Source: Pseudomonadota bacterium (GTDB lineage: Bacteria; Pseudomonadota; Alphaproteobacteria; JAKJEU01). Taken from it: a stretch of 12,393 bases of DNA. Location of the stretch: the NCBI GenBank assembly GCA_022705265.1, contig JAKJEU010000021.1:1-12393 (forward strand), in the 5' to 3' direction. Position 1 is the first letter of the stretch, and each line of letters begins with the position of its first letter. Positions 1 through 7,945 of the stretch are shown here, in pieces. Position numbers and translations under genes: made by a program. A model generated the notes under the pieces. It saw only the letters and a list, made by a program, of their open reading frames with translations. It ran no database searches and was not told the origin of the DNA.

Positions 1-1378
1 TTCACTTAATTTTTCTGGCGATCCTGCTTTAAAACTTGGAATTGATGTTTCTGGTGCAAAAATTCAAAGTCCATTGTTTAAAAGTAAAGAGCTTGATATA
101 GCTTTGGGAGAAGGAAATTTTAAAGGTGATTTTACATTGCTTGGTAAAAGCCTTTATGACATGATTTCGAATATTAATGGTTCTGGAAATTTTGGAATAA
201 AATCTGGTTCTTTATCAAATGTTTCATTAAATGCGATGGAAAAATATCATAAGATTATATCTGTTGATAATACTTATTTAAGTAAAAATGAAATATCAGA
301 TAAAATTTTATCAGAAGTTAATAAATGTAATATCGATTTTGTTGAATTTAAAGGTAATTTTGTTGCAAACGATGGGTTGTTCAGAGCGTTTGAAACAGAA
401 ATCGTGGTACCAAGATTTGATACAAAAGTTGAAAGTTTGCTTTTGAATTTAAAAGATTTTAGCACTGATATTAATATGTCTTTTGCTTTGTCAAAAATGG
501 AATATCCACCATTAAAAGTTGAAGTAAAAGGTGAGGTTGATAAGTCTGAAAGATTAATTGATGTAAACGATTTTATTCAAAAGATTGTAAGTTTATCTGA
601 TGAGAACAGAGAGTTTGCAGAAGCAAAAGCTCGTAAAAACTTGGCTGATATTACTAAGTTTTTAAGTGATAATGATGCTCTTTATGAAAAGGCAAGAGAA
701 TATATTGCGGATTTAAAAGAAATGTTTGGTAAAGACAATACTTTATCGGTAATTTATGATAATGCTTTGGATAAATATAAAGAAATGACCAAGTTGACTG
801 GTGAAAAGGATGAACTTAAAAAGATAAAAGATTCTGAAATAGTATCAGGAGATGATGTTGTAAATGCTTTAAATCTTTATAATAATGTTGAAAAAATATT
901 CAAAGTAATTGAACAAAGTCGTGCAAATACAATGGCAGAAGCGTTTAAGGCGACTATTTCAAAATATGCAAAAGACGCGACTACCTCTTCTAATGCTTTA
1001 CTTTCTCTTTCAACCAAAAACCCTGATAACAAGTCGGTTAAAGATATTTTTGAAAAAGCAAATCAAAATGCAATTAATGCCGAGGCTTTGTCTCATAAGG
1101 CTTTGGGGCTTTTAGATGCCAATGAACTTAAAGAAATTCAAAAAAATGTTGTTGAATTGGCTGTAAGTAACATTAAGCTTGAAGCAAATGCAAGAGATGT
1201 TTTAAGAAATAAAGTTGTAAAAGAAGGTGAAAAAGTCGAGCAAAAGGTAAAAGAAGAACCAAAGCTTGTTGCTCCTCCACTTGATTTGAAACTTGATAAA
1301 GGTGTTACTGTTCCTTTGAAACCTGCTGAAATAAAAGAAGAAAAGGCAAAGGTAAAAGGAATAATAAAAAGATATTAA
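1..1378 (+). CDS. AsmA-family protein, C-terminal part (5' end outside window)
   Basis: This is the 3' part of a gene that enters from the left. The frame is open from base 2, so the first in-window start codon (TTG at 74) is internal, and 458 codons are visible. The first part resembles the C-terminal half of AsmA proteins: beta-strand repeats, a GKSLYDMISNINGSG segment (about 143-187), and a final strand-rich block (about 350-574). AsmA-family proteins are inner-membrane-anchored, largely periplasmic proteins linked to outer-membrane assembly and lipid transport. The N-terminal anchor would lie upstream of the window. After the AsmA part come some 267 residues that look almost wholly helical and Lys/Glu/Ala/Asn-rich, ending in a Pro/Lys-rich tail (about 1256-1375). 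That tail is unusual for the family and resembles no domain I know. The AsmA call rests on the first 190 or so residues. A hairpin terminator follows the stop codon. Confidence 0.8.
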   Translation, partial: SLNFSGDPALKLGIDVSGAKIQSPLFKSKELDIALGEGNFKGDFTLLGKSLYDMISNINGSGNFGIKSGSLSNVSLNAMEKYHKIISVDNTYLSKNEISDKILSEVNKCNIDFVEFKGNFVANDGLFRAFETEIVVPRFDTKVESLLLNLKDFSTDINMSFALSKMEYPPLKVEVKGEVDKSERLIDVNDFIQKIVSLSDENREFAEAKARKNLADITKFLSDNDALYEKAREYIADLKEMFGKDNTLSVIYDNALDKYKEMTKLTGEKDELKKIKDSEIVSGDDVVNALNLYNNVEKIFKVIEQSRANTMAEAFKATISKYAKDATTSSNALLSLSTKNPDNKSVKDIFEKANQNAINAEALSHKALGLLDANELKEIQKNVVELAVSNIKLEANARDVLRNKVVKEGEKVEQKVKEEPKLVAPPLDLKLDKGVTVPLKPAEIKEEKAKVKGIIKRY

Positions 1379-1394
1379 ACTTTTAACATCATAA

Positions 1395-1430
1395 AAAAAG
1401 AGGGGATACATTTTACTATCCCCTTTTTTT
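1395..1430. terminator. Bidirectional Rho-independent terminator
   Basis: GGGGATA (1402-1408) pairs with TATCCCC (1417-1423) around an 8-base loop. The stem extends outward through an A-run (1395-1399) against a T-run (1424-1430), with one G-T pair at 1400/1425. A-rich and T-rich flanks make it work in both directions. It sits between the convergent stops of the AsmA-family gene and ispDF, so it probably ends both transcripts. Confidence 0.85.
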
Positions 1431-1446
1431 GTTGTTTTAATAAAAA

Positions 1447-2631
1447 TTATCGTTGAGGTAATTTAACCGTAACGATAGCAGTAGAAGAAATACCTTCTTT
1501 TCTTCCTTCGTATCCCATTCCTTCGGTGGTTGTTGCTTTGACACTTATTCTGTCTTCTGATATTGATAGAATTTCTGAAATCCTTTTGATAATATTATAA
1601 CGATGAGGAGTTATCTTAGGACTTTCGCAAACAATGGTAAGGTCGACATTGTTTATCACGCCATCTCTTTCATAAAGAATGTTTGCAGCATGTCTTAGGA
1701 ATATATCAGAGCTTGCTCCTTTCCATTTTGGGTCGGAACAAGGAAAATGTAAACCAATGTCGCCAGCCGATATTGCCCCTAAAATAGCATCGGTTAAAGC
1801 ATGTAAAGCAACATCAGCATCAGAATGTCCAAGTAAACCTTTTGAATGAGGAATTTCAACTCCACCTAATGTAACAAAATTTTTACCATCTTCGAAACGG
1901 TGGGCATCGAAGCCATATCCTGTTCTTATTTCGCTTTGAGTTGAAAAAGAAGAGGAGGCTTTTGCAAGGTCTGAGGACGAGGTTATTTTTATATTACTTT
2001 CATTTCCCGAAACAACTTTAACCCTAATTCCGCATTCAAGAGCAATAGCAGAATCATCGGTATATAAAATTTCAGAATTTCTTAATTTTTCATGAGCTTC
2101 TAATAACTTACGATAAGGAAATCCTTGAGGAGTTTGGGCAGTAACAAGGTTGTTGCGGTCAATGTTTTGAATAATATAACCATCTTCATCAACTCTTTTA
2201 ATACTTTCGACAACGGAAATGCCTGGGATACTTCCTGTGTTTTCATCAACTGCTGATACGACTCTGTTAATTGTTCCAAAATCAATCAAAGGTCTTGCTC
2301 CATCATGAATTAAAACGACATCAGGATTTAAGTCTTTTAAACTTTCAAGCCCAAGATAGACAGATTCTTGTCTTGAATTGCCACCGATGACAGGAGGTAA
2401 TATGTCAAGATTTAAAGCGGCAAGGTTATAAAGTTCTCTGTCATCTTTGTGAATAACAACTCGTACAGCGTCGATTTTAGGGTGAGCAACAAAGGTTGTA
2501 AGGCATCTTCGCAATACCATTTTGCCACCAATTTCTCTGTATTGTTTAGGAATTTGATATTGTTGTGATAAAAGTCCTGAAAATCGTGTGCCTCTTCCGG
2601 CTGCGACTATTAAAGCAACGCATTTAACCAT
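1447..2631 (-). CDS. ispDF: Bifunctional IspD/IspF isoprenoid (MEP pathway) enzyme
   Basis: Cytosolic two-domain enzyme of 394 residues for two MEP-pathway steps: formation of CDP-methylerythritol from MEP and CTP (IspD), and cyclisation to ME-cyclodiphosphate (IspF). The IspD half (about 1-228) has the AAGRGTR nucleotide loop (10-16), PKQY (28-31), GGxxRQESV (83-91), HDGARP (109-114), TDD (191-193) and NIKIT (213-217). The IspF half (about 235-394) has the metal ligands D242 and H244 in GFDAH and H277 in the GHSDADVALH segment, then CESPKITPH and KATTTEGMGY. The fusion is common in alphaproteobacteria and in Campylobacter and its relatives. The nucleotide loop holds about six extra residues before PKQ compared with E. 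coli IspD. ATG at 2631 is preceded by an A-rich AAAAAAGGA ribosome site nine bases upstream. All catalytic residues I can check are present. Confidence 0.96.
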   Translation of the reverse strand: MVKCVALIVAAGRGTRFSGLLSQQYQIPKQYREIGGKMVLRRCLTTFVAHPKIDAVRVVIHKDDRELYNLAALNLDILPPVIGGNSRQESVYLGLESLKDLNPDVVLIHDGARPLIDFGTINRVVSAVDENTGSIPGISVVESIKRVDEDGYIIQNIDRNNLVTAQTPQGFPYRKLLEAHEKLRNSEILYTDDSAIALECGIRVKVVSGNESNIKITSSSDLAKASSSFSTQSEIRTGYGFDAHRFEDGKNFVTLGGVEIPHSKGLLGHSDADVALHALTDAILGAISAGDIGLHFPCSDPKWKGASSDIFLRHAANILYERDGVINNVDLTIVCESPKITPHRYNIIKRISEILSISEDRISVKATTTEGMGYEGRKEGISSTAIVTVKLPQR

Positions 2632-2644
2632 AATATAATATCCT

Positions 2645-2699
2645 TTTTTAATGTTTTTTTTATTATGAATATAATGTAATATTATTAATATTGTATCAA
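2645..2699. promoter_or_regulatory. Divergent promoter region of ispDF and the Sel1-repeat gene
   Basis: This 101-base gap must serve two divergent genes and is almost pure A/T. On +, TATAAT at 2670-2675 is a perfect -10, but the -35 is poor (TTTAAT at 2647-2652, 17-base spacer). On -, TTGATA (2699-2694) and CATTAT (2676-2671) form a sigma70-like pair with a 17-base spacer. The two -10 boxes occupy nearly the same bases, so the promoters may compete. In sequence this AT-rich, chance matches are common, so this is a weak call. Confidence 0.3.
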
Positions 2700-2732
2700 T
2701 AAAACTATGATTTTAAAAGGGGCTTAAAAGAT

Positions 2733-4301
2733 ATGAAATTTTTGCTTATTCTTTTTTTGTTAATTCCAATCAAATCTTATGCTGGTTTGACCGAAGGTGT
2801 TGAGGCCTTTAATCGCAAGGAATACTCAAATGCGTTTAAAGAATTTGAAGATTTAGCAAGCAAAGGTGAAGTGGAATCGATGCATTATCTTGGAATAATG
2901 TATGAGAGAGGTTTTGGAGTTCCTTTAAACCTTGATAAGGCATATGATTATTACAGTAAAGCCGCAGAAGCAGGTGATGGTAAGTCTGCTTTAAAAATGG
3001 GGCAAGCATATCAAACTGGAATTGGAAGACCTCAAAATACCAAGGCTGCTTATAAATGGTTTGTTGAGGCGGCTAAGAAAAATAATGACGAGGCTCAATA
3101 TATAATTGGTAATTTGTATTTTAAAGATGATAATTTTGAAAGAGCAAATCAACTTTTTATGCTTTCTGCTATGCAAGGAAACAGCGACGCTCAATTTGAA
3201 CTTGGTAACATTTATTTCGAAGGAAATGGCGTGCCACAAGATTATACCCAAGCAATTTCTTGGTATAATTTATCGGCTAATCAAGGCAATGTTAGTGCTC
3301 AATTAAAATTGGCGGATTTATATTCGTCAGAGGCGGTTAAGGGTGTGGTTTTAAACCCTGTGATGGCTCATTTTTGGTATAACTTGATTGCCGCATATAA
3401 CAGTGGAATGGTAAGAGAAGATGCCATAAAAAGAAGAGAAGAAATAATCGAAAAAATGAAGCCTGAAATGATTATGGCATCTCAAAAGAAAGCAAGTGAG
3501 TGGAGAAAAAAGACGAAAGAAGAGTCTATTCCTAAGGTAAAAGATGGAAGAATTTATTCGGATGTTGAGCTTAAAGCTTCTGATGTGTCGTTAATAACTG
3601 CAATGAAAAATGAAACAAAAGTAACGGAAACAGTCAAAAATGAATTAGAAGAACCAGTTGATGTTCAAGCGGTTAATATAGGAATTAATCAAGAGCTTGT
3701 TAAAAATGCGATTAAGCAAAGGGATTTTTTACCAGTTTTAAGTGCGACTCAACCTATTGCTGACCGAGGGATTACAAGAGCTATGAATTTGCTTGGCGAT
3801 TTATATTCCCAAAATATTACGGGCGTTCCAAAGGATTATCATTTGGCGGCTAAATGGTATAACATGTCGGCTCAAAAAGGTGATGTAGTAGGACAATTTA
3901 AACTTGGTACTATGTTTTGTGAAGGCAAGGGAGTTGACCCTAATTTAGTTGAATGTTACAAATGGTTTTTGATTGTAGAAAATCGTGTTTCTCCTGATGC
4001 TATGAAATATTTAAGATCTGCTATGTCAAAGGTTACAAATGCTCTTGACGAACAAGAAACCAGACAAGCAGTGGAACTTGCAAATCGATATAAGACCGAG
4101 GTTTTAAAATTAAGTCCTGTTTTGCGTGATGATAATGTTCCTGAAATTTCCGAAAGCGATTTGAATGAAATCTCTGATACTGCTAATAAAAAAATATTGG
4201 AAAAAAATCAAGAAAAGCAAGATGACACAATTATAAAAGGTGTTGAAAAATACGAAAATGATAAGACTAATGAAAACAAATCATCATTAGGGTTGTTTTA
4301 A
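2733..4301 (+). CDS. Secreted Sel1-repeat (SLR) protein with two repeat blocks
   Basis: Exported protein of 522 residues built of Sel1-like repeats, helix-turn-helix units that usually act as protein-binding scaffolds. Residues 1-17 look like a signal peptide (hydrophobic stretch, then SYA before G18). Repeats lie at about 47-82, 83-118, 119-150 (a shortened unit without the usual GxGV loop), 151-186 and 187-223. A charged helical linker (about 225-320) leads to a second block at about 347-384 and 385-416. The C-terminal 60 residues are highly charged and probably disordered. The only two cysteines, C396 and C408, both lie in the last repeat. ATG is preceded by AAAAGGGG (2715-2722) at ten bases. 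The next gene begins at or within its 3' end, so the two are likely co-transcribed. The target is unknown; periplasmic location is inferred from the signal peptide. Confidence 0.9.
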   Translation: MKFLLILFLLIPIKSYAGLTEGVEAFNRKEYSNAFKEFEDLASKGEVESMHYLGIMYERGFGVPLNLDKAYDYYSKAAEAGDGKSALKMGQAYQTGIGRPQNTKAAYKWFVEAAKKNNDEAQYIIGNLYFKDDNFERANQLFMLSAMQGNSDAQFELGNIYFEGNGVPQDYTQAISWYNLSANQGNVSAQLKLADLYSSEAVKGVVLNPVMAHFWYNLIAAYNSGMVREDAIKRREEIIEKMKPEMIMASQKKASEWRKKTKEESIPKVKDGRIYSDVELKASDVSLITAMKNETKVTETVKNELEEPVDVQAVNIGINQELVKNAIKQRDFLPVLSATQPIADRGITRAMNLLGDLYSQNITGVPKDYHLAAKWYNMSAQKGDVVGQFKLGTMFCEGKGVDPNLVECYKWFLIVENRVSPDAMKYLRSAMSKVTNALDEQETRQAVELANRYKTEVLKLSPVLRDDNVPEISESDLNEISDTANKKILEKNQEKQDDTIIKGVEKYENDKTNENKSSLGLF

Positions 4302-5011
4302 GGGTTAGAGGCGATAAAAAAGTTGGTGTTTTTATATTACATGGATTTATGTCAAATAAAAATTCGTATAAAAACCGTTGTGTCGAAGAATTTTGCCTTA
4401 AAAATGGTTATGATTTTATTTCATGTGATTTGTTTGGTCATGGGGAATCTTCTGGTGATGTTAAAACTTTGACTATGAGTAAATGTTTGGATATGGCTTC
4501 TCAAATCGTTGAAAATATCTGTGATGATATTCCTTATGTCGTGGTTGGAAGTTCTATGGGCGGTTGGCTTTCATTTTTGCTTGGTAATAAATATAAGCAA
4601 AGATTTAAAGCTATTGTTGGGGTTGCTCCTGCGGTTGATTTTACCGATTTTGTTTATAATGATTATTTTGATGATGGACAAAGATATAAAATAAGCCAAA
4701 ACGGTCTTTTATATACTCCATCAAATAATCCTGATGTTTGTTATGTTTGGAACAAAGAAATGTTTGTTGATGGTAAAAATCATGAATTTTTAAATAAAAC
4801 TTTTGAATATCCAAACAAAATTACGATATTGATGGGTGATAAAGATAAACAAGTGCCATTAAAAATTGCTTTTATGATAAAAGATGCGGTTTCTTCTGAT
4901 GATGTTGACATATTAATATCAAAAGGAGCAGACCATGGCTTTAATCGTAAAAAAGACATTGATCTGCTCACTAATGAGATTGAAAAGAATATAAAACTTA
5001 TTCTTTGTTAA
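4286..5011 (+). CDS. ABHD10-like alpha/beta hydrolase (start codon unresolved)
   Basis: Probable cytosolic serine esterase/hydrolase. Numbered from the first canonical ATG (4349), the catalytic triad is S69 in GSSMGG, D166 in GDKDKQVP and H196 in GADHGF. The LFGHGES turn is at 28-34. The pattern VEEFC...FGHGES...GSSMGGW...DIDLL resembles human ABHD10 and bacterial relatives; the substrate is unknown. The strand and oxyanion-hole motif VGVFILHGF are encoded at 4322-4348, in the same frame but upstream of that ATG, so the ATG cannot be the functional start. The frame is open back to a TGA at 4271, yet has no ATG, GTG or TTG in that stretch. I set the start at ATT (4286) as the most plausible codon; it would overlap the Sel1 gene by 16 bases. 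There is no clear ribosome site. A non-canonical start, a base error or a damaged 5' end all remain possible. The 3' end overlaps the convergent dsbD-like gene. Confidence 0.82.
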   Translation: MRVVLRVRGDKKVGVFILHGFMSNKNSYKNRCVEEFCLKNGYDFISCDLFGHGESSGDVKTLTMSKCLDMASQIVENICDDIPYVVVGSSMGGWLSFLLGNKYKQRFKAIVGVAPAVDFTDFVYNDYFDDGQRYKISQNGLLYTPSNNPDVCYVWNKEMFVDGKNHEFLNKTFEYPNKITILMGDKDKQVPLKIAFMIKDAVSSDDVDILISKGADHGFNRKKDIDLLTNEIEKNIKLILC

Positions 5012-6986
5012 TAAGCTCTTTTATATATTGTTTGCTGATTTTTTGAGGGAGTACAATTTCTTTTTCCCCATCAAAATAAACATACAAAGGAACACCAGCA
5101 CCGCCATAATTTTGGATTAATTTTGCGATGTCTTTATCTTTGTTGGTCCAATCGATGTTGATGATTTTTATATCATTTTCTTCAAATTCTTTTATGATTT
5201 CAGGCCTTGAAAATATGGTTTTTTCATTAACAAGGCATGATAAACACCATTTTGCCGAAAATTTGATGAAATAAGGGGTTTTATCAAGTTTAAACTCTTC
5301 TATTTCATTGATTGAAATTGACGGGTTTATTGATTTTGTTTCGCTTGTTACAGGTTTTTTAAGCAAGTTAAAGCAAAATGAAACAAAAATTATACATAAT
5401 AATAAAGTCATAAATTTTAATATTTTGCTTTTGAATTTAAAAACAAAACATGTAAAGCAAATGAAAATCATGGATGCAACAATAAGAGAGCTTATAATAT
5501 GATTATTAACTTCTTCCATGAAAATCCATAAAAACCAAACAACCGTTCCATAAATTAAGAAGGCAAGAATATTCTTAAAGTCTTCCATCCATTTTCCAGG
5601 CTTTGGAAGAAGTTTAGAAAAGTTAGGGAATATTGCAATCAAAATCCAAGGAAGAGCAAACCCGATTCCAAGCATTGAAAATATCAAAAATACAATAAGA
5701 GAAGACTTGCTAATCAAAGCAAAAGCAATAGCAGTACCCATAAAAGGTGCGGTACAAGGGCTTGCAATTAAAACGGCTAAAATACCAGTGATATAAGATG
5801 ATTTTGGATTTGAATTTATGAAGTTAAGGTTTACTTTTAATATATCAGAAAGCATAAAACCAATTAAAAGGAACGAATATATAATTACAAGAATGAATAC
5901 AGGATTTTGCATTTGAAAACCCCAACCAATACTTGTTTCTTTTGAATTTATAAGGTTAATGCTTGCCCCTAATATTAAAAAGGAAGTTAAAATTCCAAGA
6001 GTATAAGATAGAGCATCTTTTATATTTTCTTTTCTTGTTTTTTTGTTTTCGACTAATTGAAAAGTTTTCAACGAAAGTATAGGGAGAATGCAAGGCATAA
6101 GATTTAAAATAATTCCTCCTAAAAATGCCATTAACCCCATTAATGCGACGTTTTTAAAAGGAGTATTATTAGCACCTTCAAAAGGTTTTTTTGATTTTTT
6201 AAGTTTTACATTAACACCTTGGTTATCATTTACCTTTAATAAAAGATTGATGATTTTTTTGACTTTACTTTCTTCACTTATTTTTGTGTTTATAACCAAG
6301 CCGTCTTTTGTTTCATATATTTCATATTCATTTTCAAAAAATAAATTTTCGTTATAAGGAAATATTTCAATATTATCAGATTCTTTTAAATTATTCTTTT
6401 TTGTAAAAGGTATAAGAATACTTAAATTATTTTCATCAACATAATATTTACCACTTAGAGCTTTGTTTAAGTTGAAATTAGTTAAATGTTTAATAAATTC
6501 ATTGTTTTTTACATTTTCCTTACCACTTACAGGTATTTTCAAAGATACAGGAGTAGAACCAGGAACACAATTTCCATTGCAAGCAAGCCATTTTATTTCA
6601 AAATCCAAAGGAATTTCTTTGACCTTATTAGGGGCAGAAATATCAAAATCAACCATTAAGTATGATTTTTTTTCGAACCCAAATTCGGTAAAGCCAAGAT
6701 TGTTGAATTTTTTTGGAAGAGAAAAGTGAGTTTTTTTTACGGATTCTTTTGGAAAAGAATTAAGTTCAACAATAGTCGGTTCACCAGTTTCACCAGCATT
6801 TTTCCAATAAATATGCCAACCATCTTCGATTTCAAGTTCAAAGATAACACGGCTTTTATAAGAATAATGAGGTTTTAAAGATAAATGTTCAGGAACAGCA
6901 AAAGCATTGACAATACCTGCATTTGCATGTGTCGATAATAATATAAAAAATAATAAAATCGTGAATTTGAATAATCTTAATAACAT
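4998..6986 (-). CDS. DsbD/ScsB-family thiol:disulfide interchange protein
   Basis: Inner-membrane electron carrier of 662 residues, expected to move reducing power from cytosolic thioredoxin to periplasmic thiol proteins. A signal peptide (about 1-23, ending ANA) leads into an N-terminal periplasmic domain (about 24-270) with C136 and C140 in WLACNGNC. That CX3C spacing is more like ScsB-type proteins than E. coli DsbD. The membrane core (about 278-540, around eight helices) carries the paired cysteines C299 (MPCILP) and C411 (SPCTAP). A C-terminal thioredoxin domain (about 560-660) has the active site WCLSC (C581, C584) and the cis-proline in GVP (P633). All six redox cysteines of the family are present, so it looks functional. 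It is a single gene with Sel1-repeat genes on either side. ATG at 6986 has only a weak GGA-type ribosome site. The exact subfamily (DsbD or ScsB) is not settled. Confidence 0.93.
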   Translation of the reverse strand: MLLRLFKFTILLFFILLSTHANAGIVNAFAVPEHLSLKPHYSYKSRVIFELEIEDGWHIYWKNAGETGEPTIVELNSFPKESVKKTHFSLPKKFNNLGFTEFGFEKKSYLMVDFDISAPNKVKEIPLDFEIKWLACNGNCVPGSTPVSLKIPVSGKENVKNNEFIKHLTNFNLNKALSGKYYVDENNLSILIPFTKKNNLKESDNIEIFPYNENLFFENEYEIYETKDGLVINTKISEESKVKKIINLLLKVNDNQGVNVKLKKSKKPFEGANNTPFKNVALMGLMAFLGGIILNLMPCILPILSLKTFQLVENKKTRKENIKDALSYTLGILTSFLILGASINLINSKETSIGWGFQMQNPVFILVIIYSFLLIGFMLSDILKVNLNFINSNPKSSYITGILAVLIASPCTAPFMGTAIAFALISKSSLIVFLIFSMLGIGFALPWILIAIFPNFSKLLPKPGKWMEDFKNILAFLIYGTVVWFLWIFMEEVNNHIISSLIVASMIFICFTCFVFKFKSKILKFMTLLLCIIFVSFCFNLLKKPVTSETKSINPSISINEIEEFKLDKTPYFIKFSAKWCLSCLVNEKTIFSRPEIIKEFEENDIKIINIDWTNKDKDIAKLIQNYGGAGVPLYVYFDGEKEIVLPQKISKQYIKELINKE

Positions 6987-7028
6987 GTTAATATAATATC
7001 CGATATGATGATTAAAAGAAATATTAAA

Positions 7029-7057
7029 TTGTTTTTATGTGAATGATATATTATAAT
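7029..7057 (+). promoter_or_regulatory. Sigma70-type promoter of the second Sel1-like gene
   Basis: TTGTTT (7029-7034) and a perfect TATAAT (7052-7057) are separated by 17 bases. Transcription would start near 7064. The ribosome site AGGA (7071-7074) and the ATG at 7085 follow directly. This is the best promoter match in the window, found by eye. Confidence 0.5.
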
Positions 7058-7084
7058 TCTTAAATGTAATAGGATTGATAATTA

Positions 7085-7945
7085 ATGAGAATAAAAAATA
7101 TGCGCAAAATTATAGGAATTACTACTTTTATATTATTGTCTTTAGGGGCTAATACATCTTTTTCAGCTAATATTAAAGAAATTGATAGAGCGGAACTTGA
7201 AGCAATGTTACCACCGATAAGGTCGTTTGATTGTTTAAAGATAAGTGATGAAAATCGCCTTTATTCAAAGGGAATGGAACTTATGGGTTCTGGTGATAAG
7301 AATGACTTAAACTCTGCATCTGACTGTCTTTTAATGGCGGCTTATAAGGAACATGCAAAGGCTCAATTTGAACTTGCTTTGATGTATTACAGTGGAATCG
7401 GGGTTCCTAAAAGCATTGCTCATGCTTATAAGTGGGCTACTAAGTCAAAGCTTAATGAAAATCGCGACGCAGAAGCATTTGTTACAAAGCTTGAAAAAGA
7501 AATCAGTATCGAAGATTTAAAATATGCGTTGGGCAAGATAAGAGAAACCTTCACAGCTTATACTGAACTTGAAAAATGGCAAGAAGCTATGATGGCAAAA
7601 ATTGAATATGATAAAATTATGACTCATTCAAAAGATATGCTCCCTTATTACAGCGAATATTTAACAGGCACATTGAATGAAATTGATTCAATTTATGATG
7701 GCGAAGATCCAATCTTGCAAGAACGAGAAGAAAATGCAGCAAGAGAAGATTCTATGAAAGATTATTATATGAAGGATCTTGCATCACAAATGAGCAAAAG
7801 ATATCAAATGGTTTCTTCACCTTATGAAAAAAGAAAGAAGCTTGAAGAAATTAAGAAAAGAGAAGAAATTAATAACTCTCTTGAAGAAGGAAGTGATAAA
7901 AAGGGTAAATCATCAAGAAGATCTAAAAAGAGAAGCCAATATTAA
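7085..7945 (+). CDS. Exported Sel1-like repeat protein with charged helical tail
   Basis: Protein of 286 residues with an N-terminal signal peptide (basic start, hydrophobic 9-20, SFSA near 25-28). A Sel1-like stretch follows at about 57-125: one clear unit with AKAQFELALMYYSGIGVP and AYKWA, and a degenerate one before it. The rest (about 130-286) is predicted helical and highly charged, ending in a Lys/Arg/Ser-rich tail. The mature protein has exactly two cysteines, C50 and C81, so one disulfide is possible. ATG at 7085 is chosen because AGGA lies ten bases upstream; a second ATG at 7100 would sit 25 bases away. It is divergent from the dsbD-like gene, and its stop interlocks with that of the TrmH-family gene. 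Periplasmic Sel1 proteins such as ExoR exist in alphaproteobacteria, but I see no basis to call this one ExoR. Function unknown. Confidence 0.87.
   Translation: MRIKNMRKIIGITTFILLSLGANTSFSANIKEIDRAELEAMLPPIRSFDCLKISDENRLYSKGMELMGSGDKNDLNSASDCLLMAAYKEHAKAQFELALMYYSGIGVPKSIAHAYKWATKSKLNENRDAEAFVTKLEKEISIEDLKYALGKIRETFTAYTELEKWQEAMMAKIEYDKIMTHSKDMLPYYSEYLTGTLNEIDSIYDGEDPILQEREENAAREDSMKDYYMKDLASQMSKRYQMVSSPYEKRKKLEEIKKREEINNSLEEGSDKKGKSSRRSKKRSQY

Noticed and set aside
74..1378. TTG at 74 as the true start of the AsmA-family gene
   Set aside because: The frame is open to the window edge and its upstream residues continue the AsmA-like pattern, so the gene is simply cut by the window.
4290..4304. 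Programmed frameshift joining the Sel1 protein to the hydrolase
   Set aside because: A -1 shift would be needed, but the bases before the TAA (TTG TTT TAA) do not form a classic slippery heptamer, and joining an exported repeat protein to an ABHD10-like hydrolase makes little sense.
7085..7945. Assigning the smaller Sel1-like protein as ExoR
   Set aside because: Size, signal peptide and Sel1 repeats are compatible, but the long charged tail differs and no exoS/chvI-type regulator lies nearby.
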